From CAJINA01 sp964636125 (lineage in GTDB: Bacteria; Desulfobacterota; Desulfobacteria; Desulfobacterales; CAJINA01): a DNA stretch of 64,000 bases. Positions 50,472-58,823 of this stretch are shown here, one piece after another. The notes under the pieces were generated by a model. The model was given only the letters and a program-made list of their open reading frames with translations. It had not been told where the DNA came from and did not search any database. Where the stretch lies: assembly GCA_964636125.1 (NCBI GenBank), contig CAZWPX010000002.1, positions 1 through 64,000 on the forward strand, in the 5' to 3' direction. Within the stretch, counting starts at the first letter, position 1, and every line of letters begins with the position of its first letter. Made by a program: the position numbers and the translations under genes.

Positions 50472-53141
50472 TCAGGAATCCTCTGAGTCTTCCGCCTCAT
50501 CATCCTCGCCTTCAGAAAAAGCGGTTGTCGCCAGCGCAGCGATCTTAACGGCCTGCACTTTTCGATATACGTCTACGTATGTTTTGCTTTGCCCATCTAC
50601 CATCAGGAGATCATTGCCGATGGATATACCGAAAAGCCGCTCATTCTCTTCCAGGTAAGGCCGGATCAAATCCCAGTCTTCAGGCTGCAGGTCAACAAAC
50701 TCTGCTCCGTTCAACTGCTCGTCCACCAGCAACCGGTGCGGATCTCTAATATAAATGGCCCCGCCCGAGGCCAGCGAGAAGAGGTTGGCACCAGGATAGG
50801 GTGTCGGCAATCCGGTTACAGAACCGTTTTCATCAAAGACCAACCCGTTCAGGATAACAAACCCGCCACCATTCAAGGGATCTCCAGCCATAAATGACTC
50901 AGCCAGGTAGTCCAGGCAGGTCCCGTTGATGACGACCCGGGGGTTCCCGGTGCCGTTGATCAGCGGCCGCCCGGCGGCATTGCCCATGATATAGACATCG
51001 CCCCCCTTAGCGCCGTACATGAAGGTCTGCCCCACGTCGCCGTGGATAACGAGCTTACCGCGTTTCATAATCTGCCCCAGCTGGTCCTGGGCGTTCCCGT
51101 GGATCTGGATTTCCATGCCGTCAATCCCGGAGGCGATGTAATCTCCGGAACTGTCGTAAACATCGATCCGGACATCATCAGATTCTTTGCCGAATCCACA
51201 ACCGGTAAAGCGTTGGCCCTTATAGCCATAGCAAATGTATTTTTTCCAACCAAGCCGGTAGGCTTTGTTCATCAACCGCGAATCACAGTCGCGTCCTTCG
51301 GGTTCAAATTCCCGGGCATTCAGCACCAGGATCTCTTCACCGGCTGCCGGTGCCCGTAGAGAACCGCGGGTTTCAAAATCGATATGCCGATAGCGGCTCG
51401 TGCCGGCGCTGTCCAGTCCCAGGGAAGCGGAAAAAATTTCCGTCAAGCTGCTGCGCATCATGTTCAACACCGCGCCGCGCTTTTTAGAACCCGTTGGGAG
51501 TATACGGTCATTAAGATAATTTATGAGCGCAATGGCATCGGCTTTTTCTTGATCACTCCTGGCTGCGGCTGCCACCAGTTCCCGGCAGAGATGATACAAA
51601 TCGGAAAAATCCCAGTCACCCAGGGCACTCGCACAGGTGCGCTTTAATTCGTCAAGCCTTTCTCCGCCGAGGCCTTTGGCCACAGCTGCGGATATCTCAG
51701 CTGCCTGTAAAGATATCGACAATTCAGTTACGGCCGTGTAACCGTCCTGCCCGTCCGGAGTACTGACGATGTCACCGAACTTGTTGGCTGTCACAAGCAC
51801 CTTGCTGCCGTCACCCTTGCCGGCATCTCTCACAGTAAACGAGAAAGCGCCGCCGTCAGTGGAACTCCCCCCCCGGGCATTCCAGTATTTGTCTGCCACG
51901 GGGCAAAACCGGCTGTCTTCAGCCGCCAGGTTCTGCAAAGTGGCATCGATGGCCTGTTTCTCTGAGCAGACAAGACCGATTTGAACCTCTTCCCTTTCCA
52001 TGAGCGCAAACACCTGCGGCCGCAGCATGGCGGTATCGGTGATCCCCAGCAGCTGGAAGAATTTGTTATAGGGGTCATTGCGGGCGATGATGAAAAACCA
52101 GGGACCGTCAGGTGACCCCGACATGTGCTGGGACTGCAGGTATCTGTAGACGTGCTGCTTGTCAGGCGGCAGACTGTCGAAATCATATTCCGACGTCGGG
52201 GCCAGCGCCTCGATGATATACTCCATGGGGTACTCAAAGGTCCGGTTGTACAAATCCAGCAGCAACACCGAAACCTCTGTATCCGTAAGAAACTGCGGGA
52301 AGATATTGTGCTGCTGCAGGTACTCGCTTACCGAGTGATAATTCGCGAAATCACCGTTGTGCACAAGGGCTTCATGCATGCCGGAAAAAGGATGCGCCCC
52401 GCCCGGATGCCACAACCTGCCGCGGGTGGGATAGCGCTGATGGGCGATCCAGCCGTGCGCCCGGAAGTCCTCAAGGCAGTAATACTGGGTGGCCTGTTCG
52501 GCATAGCCCACTATCTTCAGGATCATGACGTTGCGGCCGTGGGACATGACAAACGCCTTTTTGTCACCCAGGGAGGCATAGTACTTCTGGTTCAGGCGGA
52601 TGGTATTCTGGAACATAAACTCATCCTCAGCCTTGCGCGCATCAAGTTCTGCCAGCCCCTGCTCCTCGACAAACCGCGCCAGGGCCTCTTTTTGCACCCG
52701 TACAAAATAGCGCCGGACATCCGGCGGTTTCACTTCCAGTCCAATGTCCCGGTAGTCATCAATCACCGGGGTCATTTCGGCCTTGTGAACATCCATGACC
52801 GGCGTAATGCACGCCGCTTCCACGTCCGGCCTCGATGCAGGGTCAAGATACGCCACCTGGAGGAGATAGTGATCATCGAGGATTTCCTGGGTAACCCCAA
52901 GATCTTCAGCGGATAGCCCGACGGCGGCAATCCCGCCGCCTTTACCATTGCCCCTGTTGTGCATCTGAACAGAGGGCTCATAAATATGACGACCCCGCAC
53001 CGGTATGGATGAAATAAAACCGGTAACGCCGCAGCCGCCCTCTTCATCACACTTGTTAACCGGCACTTTGATGTGCGGCAGCGCTGCCCTGGAGGCCAGA
53101 ATTCGATCTATGGTTTCAACGGAATTACGTTTCATTGCCAT
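50472..53141 (-). CDS. Glutamate synthase-type protein: class II glutamine amidotransferase plus GXGXG domain
   Basis: An 889-aa protein. A short propeptide is followed by Cys37 (GGCGVTGFI), the expected N-terminal nucleophile of class II GATases after processing. The GATase core has HQRYPTRGRLWHPGGAHPF and LVHNGDFANYHS. A helical middle region follows. Residues ~640-830 form the GXGXG right-handed beta-helix of GltB (GYKGQRFTGCGFGKESDD, IQIHGNAQDQLGQIM, VIHGDVGQTFMYGAKGGDVYIMGNAAG). This is GltB1 and GltB3 without the FMN domain, which lies in the next gene upstream (53278-54828). The acidic C-terminus (EGEDDEAEDSEDS) is unusual. ATG at 53141 has AAGGA 6 nt upstream. It should release ammonia from glutamine for glutamate synthesis. 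Confidence 0.92.
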   Translation of the reverse strand: MAMKRNSVETIDRILASRAALPHIKVPVNKCDEEGGCGVTGFISSIPVRGRHIYEPSVQMHNRGNGKGGGIAAVGLSAEDLGVTQEILDDHYLLQVAYLDPASRPDVEAACITPVMDVHKAEMTPVIDDYRDIGLEVKPPDVRRYFVRVQKEALARFVEEQGLAELDARKAEDEFMFQNTIRLNQKYYASLGDKKAFVMSHGRNVMILKIVGYAEQATQYYCLEDFRAHGWIAHQRYPTRGRLWHPGGAHPFSGMHEALVHNGDFANYHSVSEYLQQHNIFPQFLTDTEVSVLLLDLYNRTFEYPMEYIIEALAPTSEYDFDSLPPDKQHVYRYLQSQHMSGSPDGPWFFIIARNDPYNKFFQLLGITDTAMLRPQVFALMEREEVQIGLVCSEKQAIDATLQNLAAEDSRFCPVADKYWNARGGSSTDGGAFSFTVRDAGKGDGSKVLVTANKFGDIVSTPDGQDGYTAVTELSISLQAAEISAAVAKGLGGERLDELKRTCASALGDWDFSDLYHLCRELVAAAARSDQEKADAIALINYLNDRILPTGSKKRGAVLNMMRSSLTEIFSASLGLDSAGTSRYRHIDFETRGSLRAPAAGEEILVLNAREFEPEGRDCDSRLMNKAYRLGWKKYICYGYKGQRFTGCGFGKESDDVRIDVYDSSGDYIASGIDGMEIQIHGNAQDQLGQIMKRGKLVIHGDVGQTFMYGAKGGDVYIMGNAAGRPLINGTGNPRVVINGTCLDYLAESFMAGDPLNGGGFVILNGLVFDENGSVTGLPTPYPGANLFSLASGGAIYIRDPHRLLVDEQLNGAEFVDLQPEDWDLIRPYLEENERLFGISIGNDLLMVDGQSKTYVDVYRKVQAVKIAALATTAFSEGEDDEAEDSEDS

Positions 53142-53277
53142 CTTGATTCCTTCTTTGTTAACCAAGGTGTTAGCTTTTAGCCATTAGGTTTTAGAGAAAA
53201 CGGATAAAATACAGGATATTGCCTAACTGCTAAGAGCCAATAGCTCCATCCTGAAATCCTGGATTTATGGATGGGCA
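53142..53277. other. Intergenic spacer in the glutamate synthase operon
   Basis: Contains gttagcttttagccattagg and gcctaactgctaagagcc phrases, another instance of degenerate intergenic repeats. The ribosome-binding site of the GATase gene lies at its left edge. Confidence 0.4.
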
Positions 53278-54828
53278 CTAAATGGTCATTTTATACTCTG
53301 GCGCCGGCTGATACTTAGCCCGTTCCTCTTTTTCCAGGTAGTCCAGGTGTACCAGCAGGTCACTGCGGCCCCTCAGCTCCCGGATGCTGCGCATGCCGAA
53401 ACCTCTCAGGATATCGCACCACTGCTTGCGCCAGGCCATGTACATGTTCACGATCCGCTGCTGGACATACTCCTCGGTAATCATGTAGCCCAGTTCTGGA
53501 TCGGTGGAGGCTATCCCCCGGGCACAGCCCCGGCCGCTTTCACAATTGCCGCAGCGCACACACTCAACCGCCACGATTTCAGCAGTCCCGATGACCACCC
53601 CGTCCGCGCCGAGCGCAATCGCTTTGGCCACGTCCATGGCATTGCGAATGCCCCCGCTGGCAATCAGGCACATCTTGTCACGGGCATCTTCTTCCACCAG
53701 GAACTTATGCACCTTGGGGATCGCGTACTCGATGGGCATGGCGATATTTTTCTTGGCGATGTCCGGAGCCGCCCCCGTGCCACCGTAGCTGCCATCGATA
53801 TGAATAATATGGGCCCCGGCGTAATAGGCGCCCACGGCAACCATATCCACATCTGTAGGGGTGGACACCTTAACCGAACAGAGGACCTGGTTGTTGATCT
53901 CTTTCATCCAGTCGACATGTTTTTTGTGGTCTTCCACCGAGTAGACACTGTGGAACGGAAACGGTGAAAACAGGGAACTGCCCACCACGGTCTCACGCAT
54001 GGCGGCCACGGCCTCGGTCACCTTTTCTCCAAGCAGGTGGCCGCCCAGGCCGGGTTTCGCGCCCTGGGCGTATTTAAATTCCATTATCGGACACTGCTGG
54101 ATGGTTTCTTCGCGGACACCGAATAGTCCGGTGGCTACCTGGGTAATGACGTGCTCCTTGTAAGGCAGCAGTTCAGGGGGATAGCCCCCCTCTCCGGTAC
54201 AGGTCATGGTGTTGAGCTGCTGGGCGGCCCGGGCCCGGCCGACCATGACCGGCAGTGCTGTAGATCCGTAGGACATACCGCCGCCATAACACGGAATGGA
54301 TATGGCTTTCTTCGGGCGCCCGTCGCCGGTTTTGTTCAGCTCAATCCCGGTATCGATTTCAGAATCGGGGACATCCAGGTATTGATCGGATGACGAGTGC
54401 ACGAAACGAATTTTGTCAAATCCGCCCCTGGAGTTTCCCAGGTTGTACTCCAGGTTCACCTTGGGCAATTCACCGGTTTCGGCCATCTCAAAATGGGCCA
54501 GCAGCATTTCAGGTGTCCAGCGATAGTCCCCCAGGGTTTCAAGCAGGGGGTTCAGTCGCATGGTCAATGCTTTTTCCGGGCACCGGTCGATGCAATAATA
54601 GTCGTTCTGCTTGCAGTCCGGCCCGATACACTTGTGGTCAATGGGCCTAAATGTTTTCGAATAGGCCTCAAACCGCTGGTGAACCCCATGGGAGCACAAT
54701 TCGGCGCACAGCCCGCAGGATGTGCAGCGCGAGTTTCTTTTTATGGTATATTTCCCAATGGTATTGCGAAACCTTGAGGGTGTCTGCTCGGTTTCGGGCA
54801 GTTTGGATTTATCGCTTTGGTTACTCAT
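53278..54828 (-). CDS. Glutamate synthase FMN domain protein with N-terminal ferredoxin domain (archaeal-type GltB2)
   Basis: A 516-aa protein. N-terminal Cys motifs CTSCGLCAELCSHG and CIGPDCKQNDYYCIDRCP provide two iron-sulfur clusters. The FMN/synthase barrel follows, with GGGMSYGSTALPVMVGRA, CTGEGGYPPEL, YAQGAKPGLGGHL, IHIDGSYGGTGAAP, ASGGIRNAMDVAKAIALGADGV and CVRCGNCESGRGCARG, the last for a [3Fe-4S]-type cluster. This is the stand-alone GltB2 of ferredoxin-linked glutamate synthase, combining 2-oxoglutarate and ammonia to glutamate. No NADPH-binding GltD is in the cluster, so electrons may come from ferredoxin or the neighbouring flavoproteins. It is followed by the GATase-GXGXG gene. 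Confidence 0.93.
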   Translation of the reverse strand: MSNQSDKSKLPETEQTPSRFRNTIGKYTIKRNSRCTSCGLCAELCSHGVHQRFEAYSKTFRPIDHKCIGPDCKQNDYYCIDRCPEKALTMRLNPLLETLGDYRWTPEMLLAHFEMAETGELPKVNLEYNLGNSRGGFDKIRFVHSSSDQYLDVPDSEIDTGIELNKTGDGRPKKAISIPCYGGGMSYGSTALPVMVGRARAAQQLNTMTCTGEGGYPPELLPYKEHVITQVATGLFGVREETIQQCPIMEFKYAQGAKPGLGGHLLGEKVTEAVAAMRETVVGSSLFSPFPFHSVYSVEDHKKHVDWMKEINNQVLCSVKVSTPTDVDMVAVGAYYAGAHIIHIDGSYGGTGAAPDIAKKNIAMPIEYAIPKVHKFLVEEDARDKMCLIASGGIRNAMDVAKAIALGADGVVIGTAEIVAVECVRCGNCESGRGCARGIASTDPELGYMITEEYVQQRIVNMYMAWRKQWCDILRGFGMRSIRELRGRSDLLVHLDYLEKEERAKYQPAPEYKMTI

Positions 54829-54981
54829 AAAATATCCTGTTGGAAAAAAGGTTTTTTTAAGTGGCTAAAGTTAAGGTATTCTACTGATTTAATAAAAACA
54901 GCGGAGCATAGCGACTCCTTAACTTTAGATCACTTTAGGCTCTTTAGATCACTCCAAACTTATCAGTTTCGACCGCCGGTG
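54829..54981. other. Spacer with phrase repeat
   Basis: Positions 54900-54960 carry gcatagcgactccttaac and tttagatcactttagg, matching the style of 41-95. No gene or clear terminator. Confidence 0.4.
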
Positions 54982-56391
54982 TCATAATTCCTGCGGGACT
55001 TTTCTTTCCCCGAATATCGGGCCAAAGTTTTCTCTTTCCAGGTCCTCGAACCACATGGAGCGGCCCACTTCACCGCGCAGCCGGCGGGCTTCGCGCAACC
55101 CCATGGCTCCCAGCATTTCAAGCATCTGGTTGCGCCAGGCGCCCATCAGGTTCACGATCCGGTCACGGCCATATTCAGGGGAAATCGCTTCCAGCGTCGC
55201 CGGACAGGAGAGGCCGTCTTTGCACCGGCCGCACATGCGGCACTCCATGGCAATTAACAGCGGATTGTCGATGGCCACACCATCCGCGCCGCAGATAATG
55301 GCCTTGTTGACGTGCTCGGCCATGGCAATCCCCCCGGAAAAGATCAGGTTGAGCTCCTGCCGACGGGAGATATCAACCAGGGCCAGGTGCACTTCCCTGA
55401 TCATCTCTTTTAGAAAACGGGGTGTTTCTGCGTCGATTTCCCGCCCATTGTCATCCCCATAAAAGTGCAGGGTGTCGACCCGGCTCGCGGCAAGTTCCAC
55501 GGCGAGGGCAGCCGCGGAGTTGTCCAGCGGAAGACCAACTGCAATAAAGAGCTCCGGATTGATACTGCGCAGCTTTTCAAATTCTGATATGATCCCGGGT
55601 TCATAGGCGATCTCAACCATTTTACAGGCCTTCAGAAACGTATCGTGCTCCGGGTAGTTCGCCCGGGTTACCCGGGGGATGATATTTACGCTGTAGGGGT
55701 CCAGATCCGCTTTAAGATCCTCCACCTTTACCAGCATCATGGTCCCGATGGTGCTGGCCGCAGCGGCCATTGCCACCAGGATTTGGCGCCCCGGAGCCCC
55801 GAAAGAAGGCTGCTGGAACAATATGGGAATCGGTATTTCAAATATGGGGCCGACATCCACGGCGAGTGACATATCACTGTTAAACCGCAGCCGGGCCGGT
55901 CTCCGGGAAAGCTCGATACAGGTGTTGATATATTCCCGGCCGTGAATCCCGTCCCGGGTGGGCCTTACGATTTCCGACATGTCCGTCCACATGGAGTCGA
56001 ACCCTTTGCCCACGAATGGTCCCCGGTAGCCGGCCCCGGAAACCGGGATGCTCCCGGTATGGGCCTGGTACCAGGTCCGATGGAGAATGTCCGGGGTCCA
56101 GTATTCGTCACCCAGGATGCGGTATTCAGGATTGATGACCCGTGAAAAAATCCCCTTGGTACACTCCTGGACACAGCGAAAACAGCTGTTACAGGTATAG
56201 AGGTATTGCGGTTCGTCCATGGTGGTCATGTGGAGGTAATTGTCTTTGAATATCCCGTAGACACATTTCTTCTTCACACACTGGCGGCAGCTGCCGGCAC
56301 AGTTTTCCCAGAACTCCACGGTGGAATACTTCCCTACCGGGTGGTGCCTGGGCGGTACGTTTTTAACATCAATATGGTATTTTTCAGGCAT
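54982..56391 (-). CDS. Divergent FMN-binding glutamate synthase-like protein with ferredoxin domain
   Basis: A 469-aa paralogue of the GltB2 protein. Its N-terminus is Cys-rich (CAGSCRQCVKKKC, CNSCFRCVQEC), suggesting two [4Fe-4S] clusters. The barrel keeps SGGIAMAEHVNKAIICGADGVAID for FMN phosphate and CRMCGRCKDGLSCPA for another cluster. The canonical GGGMS(Y/F)GS and GEGG loops are replaced (FQQPSFGAPGR), so glutamate synthesis is doubtful. It lies between metF (124 nt upstream) and the true GltB2 gene. I infer an electron-transfer flavoprotein linking the MetFV-MvhD unit to other carriers. The family is clear and the reaction is unknown. Confidence 0.85.
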   Translation of the reverse strand: MPEKYHIDVKNVPPRHHPVGKYSTVEFWENCAGSCRQCVKKKCVYGIFKDNYLHMTTMDEPQYLYTCNSCFRCVQECTKGIFSRVINPEYRILGDEYWTPDILHRTWYQAHTGSIPVSGAGYRGPFVGKGFDSMWTDMSEIVRPTRDGIHGREYINTCIELSRRPARLRFNSDMSLAVDVGPIFEIPIPILFQQPSFGAPGRQILVAMAAAASTIGTMMLVKVEDLKADLDPYSVNIIPRVTRANYPEHDTFLKACKMVEIAYEPGIISEFEKLRSINPELFIAVGLPLDNSAAALAVELAASRVDTLHFYGDDNGREIDAETPRFLKEMIREVHLALVDISRRQELNLIFSGGIAMAEHVNKAIICGADGVAIDNPLLIAMECRMCGRCKDGLSCPATLEAISPEYGRDRIVNLMGAWRNQMLEMLGAMGLREARRLRGEVGRSMWFEDLERENFGPIFGERKVPQEL

Positions 56392-56515
56392 ATCGCTTAG
56401 CTCTTTGTGATTTTAGAACCAAAATACATTTTTTGAGATAGGTTCCAGTTTGAAAAAATTCGCGACCGTCAGCGGGCAAATCAAAGCACCCCGGACAGCG
56501 GCAATTGTGTATTGC

Positions 56516-57442
56516 CTAGGCCGGACGCGGCGCCAGACCCGCTTTGTTCACGATCTCGGCCACCTTCTCTTCCCACTCGATGGCCATGACATGCACACCG
56601 CTGACCCCTTCCATATCGCGTACCTGCGCGATGGTTTCCAGGCAGATGGCCAGCCCTTCATCGATGGCCTGTTCTTTGGGGACGCCTTCCATCCGTTTTA
56701 TGACCTCATCCGGTATGTCCATGCCGGCCACCTTGTTTTTCATATAGCGGGCCATACCAGCCGATTTCAAAGGCGTCACGCCTGCCAGGATATACACTTT
56801 TTCAGTCAGCCCCTCTTCCCGCGCCAGACGAATCCACTCTCTGAATCTGTCCAGATTGTAGACGCACTGGGTCTGGATGAAATCCACACCCGCATCGATC
56901 TTTTTGGCCAGGCGGATCACCCGGTATTCAAATGGATCGGCAAAGGGATTTGCGGCCGCCCCGATAAACATGCGCGGCGGGGTATCCAGTTCAAACCCGC
57001 TCATGTCCCGGCCCTCGTCGCGCATGGTCTTGACCATGCGCACCAGGTTCATGGAATCGATATCAAAAACATTCAAGGCATCCGGCTGACTCCCGAAAAT
57101 CTGGTGATCACCGGACAGGCAGAGTATGTTGCGAATACCCAGGGAATAAGCGCCCAGCAGGTCAGACTGCAGGGCAATCCGGTTGCGATCGCGAACCACC
57201 ATCTGCATGACCGGTTCCAGCCCCTGGTTTAAAATATGGACGGATGCGGCAATGCTTGACATCCTGACAATGGCGGTCTGGTTATCTGTCACATTCACCG
57301 CGTCGACAACGCCCTTGAGCAGCTGGGTTTTCTTATCCACAACGGCTTTATTGGCGCCGCGCGGGGGACCGCACTCGCCGGTTACAGCAAAAATACCTTT
57401 CGCGAGAATTTTCTGTAAGTTGCTTATGGGTTCAACACTCAT
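56516..57442 (-). CDS. metF: Methylenetetrahydrofolate reductase (MetF)
   Basis: A 308-aa TIM-barrel protein. Family motifs include FAVTGECGPPRG (conserved Glu), VDAVNVTDNQTA, QMVVRDRNRIALQSDLLGA, RNILCLSGDH, and the FMN/FAD-contact region DFIQTQCVYNL. It reduces methylene-THF to methyl-THF in the methyl branch of the Wood-Ljungdahl pathway. The short form without the C-terminal regulatory domain of eukaryotes is typical of MetF that partners MetV. Its ATG overlaps the metV stop (ATGA), which indicates translational coupling and a complex. Direction (CO2 fixation or C1 oxidation) cannot be read. Confidence 0.95.
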   Translation of the reverse strand: MSVEPISNLQKILAKGIFAVTGECGPPRGANKAVVDKKTQLLKGVVDAVNVTDNQTAIVRMSSIAASVHILNQGLEPVMQMVVRDRNRIALQSDLLGAYSLGIRNILCLSGDHQIFGSQPDALNVFDIDSMNLVRMVKTMRDEGRDMSGFELDTPPRMFIGAAANPFADPFEYRVIRLAKKIDAGVDFIQTQCVYNLDRFREWIRLAREEGLTEKVYILAGVTPLKSAGMARYMKNKVAGMDIPDEVIKRMEGVPKEQAIDEGLAICLETIAQVRDMEGVSGVHVMAIEWEEKVAEIVNKAGLAPRPA

Positions 57443-58107
57443 ATGATATGATCCTCCCTGACCAGTTTGCGTGGGCCTCCGGAAGTGTCGGTCAGCCAGT
57501 TTTTAGGGGGTATGTAGACGCGCAGATTGTCAAGCTGCCCCAGGGATGTAAGCCTTTCGATGATCAACTGCCAGGCACAGTCAATTTCCGGATGGATCTC
57601 ACACTTGCCGTTCTGGGACCCGCCGCAGGGTCCATTCAGCAGCCGCTTCGAACAACGCGTCACCGGACAGATCGCACCAAAAATGGCCAGTTCGCAATGC
57701 CCGCACCCCGAACACTCTTCGGTAAAAACACCGTGTTTTTCCTGGATACCGAGAAAGGTAGTATTCAGGCCGGGTAGTACCGGTGCTTTCATAAAGCGCT
57801 TGGCCATGGCCTGTACCCCGGCACCGCAGGCCAGGGACAGGACCGCATCCGCGCCCGTAACACTCTGCGCGGCTTCCTGGATAAACTCATTTTCACACTG
57901 GCGCTCAACGGTCAGCTCTTCAATTTCAATGGCCTGGCCGTCCTTTTTAAAGGCCAGACGCAAAGAGGACGCGAGTACCGCGACCTCATCTTCACCGCCC
58001 GCGAAACAGGTCTTCACACAGGTTCCGCAACCGAGAATCAGCAGCTTTTTATAGGCCGCCACACTCTCTTTAATTTCTTTGAAAGGTTTTTGTTCACCTA
58101 CTATCAT
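57439..58107 (-). CDS. metV: Zinc/iron-sulfur partner of MetF (MetV-type)
   Basis: A 222-aa protein. It is Cys-rich: LLILGCGTCVKTCFAGG, SLACGAGVQAMA, EECSGCGHCELAIFGAICPVTRCSK and LNGPCGGSQNGKC, followed by the end region common to MTHFR C-terminal-domain proteins. MetV of acetogens carries iron-sulfur clusters and passes electrons to MetF. GGGAG precedes the ATG. The gene order mvhD-metV-metF with a 4-nt overlap to metF matches MetVF modules. The partner here seems to be MvhD, without an adjacent hdrA. Confidence 0.92.
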   Translation of the reverse strand: MIVGEQKPFKEIKESVAAYKKLLILGCGTCVKTCFAGGEDEVAVLASSLRLAFKKDGQAIEIEELTVERQCENEFIQEAAQSVTGADAVLSLACGAGVQAMAKRFMKAPVLPGLNTTFLGIQEKHGVFTEECSGCGHCELAIFGAICPVTRCSKRLLNGPCGGSQNGKCEIHPEIDCAWQLIIERLTSLGQLDNLRVYIPPKNWLTDTSGGPRKLVREDHII

Positions 58108-58177
58108 TTAAGTCTCCCAACCTGGCTACGCCAGAAACACGATGGATAAACAGCCCTATCTTTCTAGTGAATCAATC

Positions 58178-58579
58178 TTACCCGAAAAGAGGCCCTTTCG
58201 CTGCAAGCCCGGTCACAGTTTTAGTCAAAATACTTTCAAGCGTGTCTGTATCACCGGGCCGCGTGTTAAATATTGAAAGCCTGTCACTCTCCAGGCCGAT
58301 GTCCTGCAGGATCGTTTTCACCCGGTTCACCCGCCTGGCCGCCCGAATGCTGCCTTCAACGTAACGGCAGGCCTCTTCCGGGCAAACCAGCACCACGACA
58401 CCATCAGCACCCGATTCAAATGCCTTCAGGATAAAGAGGTCTTTAACCATGCTTGAGCAGGCCATTTTTACATACTTGATGTGAGCCGACTCTTTATTGG
58501 AAAAAGGGAGCACCGTTTTTTCATTAAAAGCATTAATGCAATAAAAAACTGTAATTTCAGGCTTATAAATATCGTTCAT
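58178..58579 (-). CDS. mvhD: Heterodisulfide reductase/hydrogenase delta-type subunit (MvhD)
   Basis: A 133-aa protein. It has VFYCINAFNE near the N-terminus, VKMACSSMVKDLFILKAFESGADGV, and CPEEACRYVEGSIRAARRV, all typical of MvhD, the [2Fe-2S] electron-transfer subunit that connects hydrogenase or formate dehydrogenase to HdrA. One or two of the usual Cys positions are replaced (for example YCINAF rather than CNWC), so cluster binding may be altered. ATG at 58579 is chosen for AGGTGA 7 nt upstream. It heads the metV-metF gene string and is preceded by a terminator hairpin at 58619-58660. Confidence 0.9.
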   Translation of the reverse strand: MNDIYKPEITVFYCINAFNEKTVLPFSNKESAHIKYVKMACSSMVKDLFILKAFESGADGVVVLVCPEEACRYVEGSIRAARRVNRVKTILQDIGLESDRLSIFNTRPGDTDTLESILTKTVTGLAAKGPLFG

Positions 58580-58618
58580 ATCCGAATCACCTGGGGCTAT
58601 GGGGTTAATCTGTTCCAC

Positions 58619-58660
58619 AAAAAAAAACGTCGTTACCCCTCCACGGAGGTGTATCGACGT
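58619..58660 (-). terminator. Intrinsic terminator/attenuator hairpin before mvhD
   Basis: On the minus strand acgtcg...cgacgt encloses gta/tac and a cctcc/ggagg inner stem, followed by nine T residues. It ends 39 nt before the mvhD start codon. Either it ends the icd transcript or, since the only promoter I see lies upstream of it, it regulates read-through into mvhD. Confidence 0.85.
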
Positions 58661-58710
58661 CTTTGTCTCTTCAGTTTCAATCCAGACACCATTGTATGAA
58701 TTGAAGCGGA

Positions 58711-58741
58711 ATTATAAAACACAACTCGGTATGTTAGTCAA
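58711..58741 (-). promoter_or_regulatory. Candidate promoter of the mvhD-metV-metF genes
   Basis: On the minus strand TTGACT (58741-58736) and a perfect TATAAT (58716-58711) are 19 nt apart, in the icd-mvhD gap. Transcription would start near 58704, leaving a ~125-nt leader that contains the terminator hairpin. Confidence 0.5.
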
Positions 58742-58823
58742 TGATTTTCAAACAACCTGGCTGAATTCCCTCCAGGCCCGGCTGTGTTACTCTCTGCCCG
58801 GCCCGGAGAAAGCCAGCCCGGCC

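Noticed and set aside
52125..52916. 263-codon plus-strand frame opposite the glutamate synthase GATase
   Set aside because: The sense strand encodes the GATase core; the antisense frame shows no motif.
58580..58704. THF or SAM riboswitch in the mvhD leader
   Set aside because: I could not match the conserved core of either class; only the terminator and a weak alternative pairing are visible.
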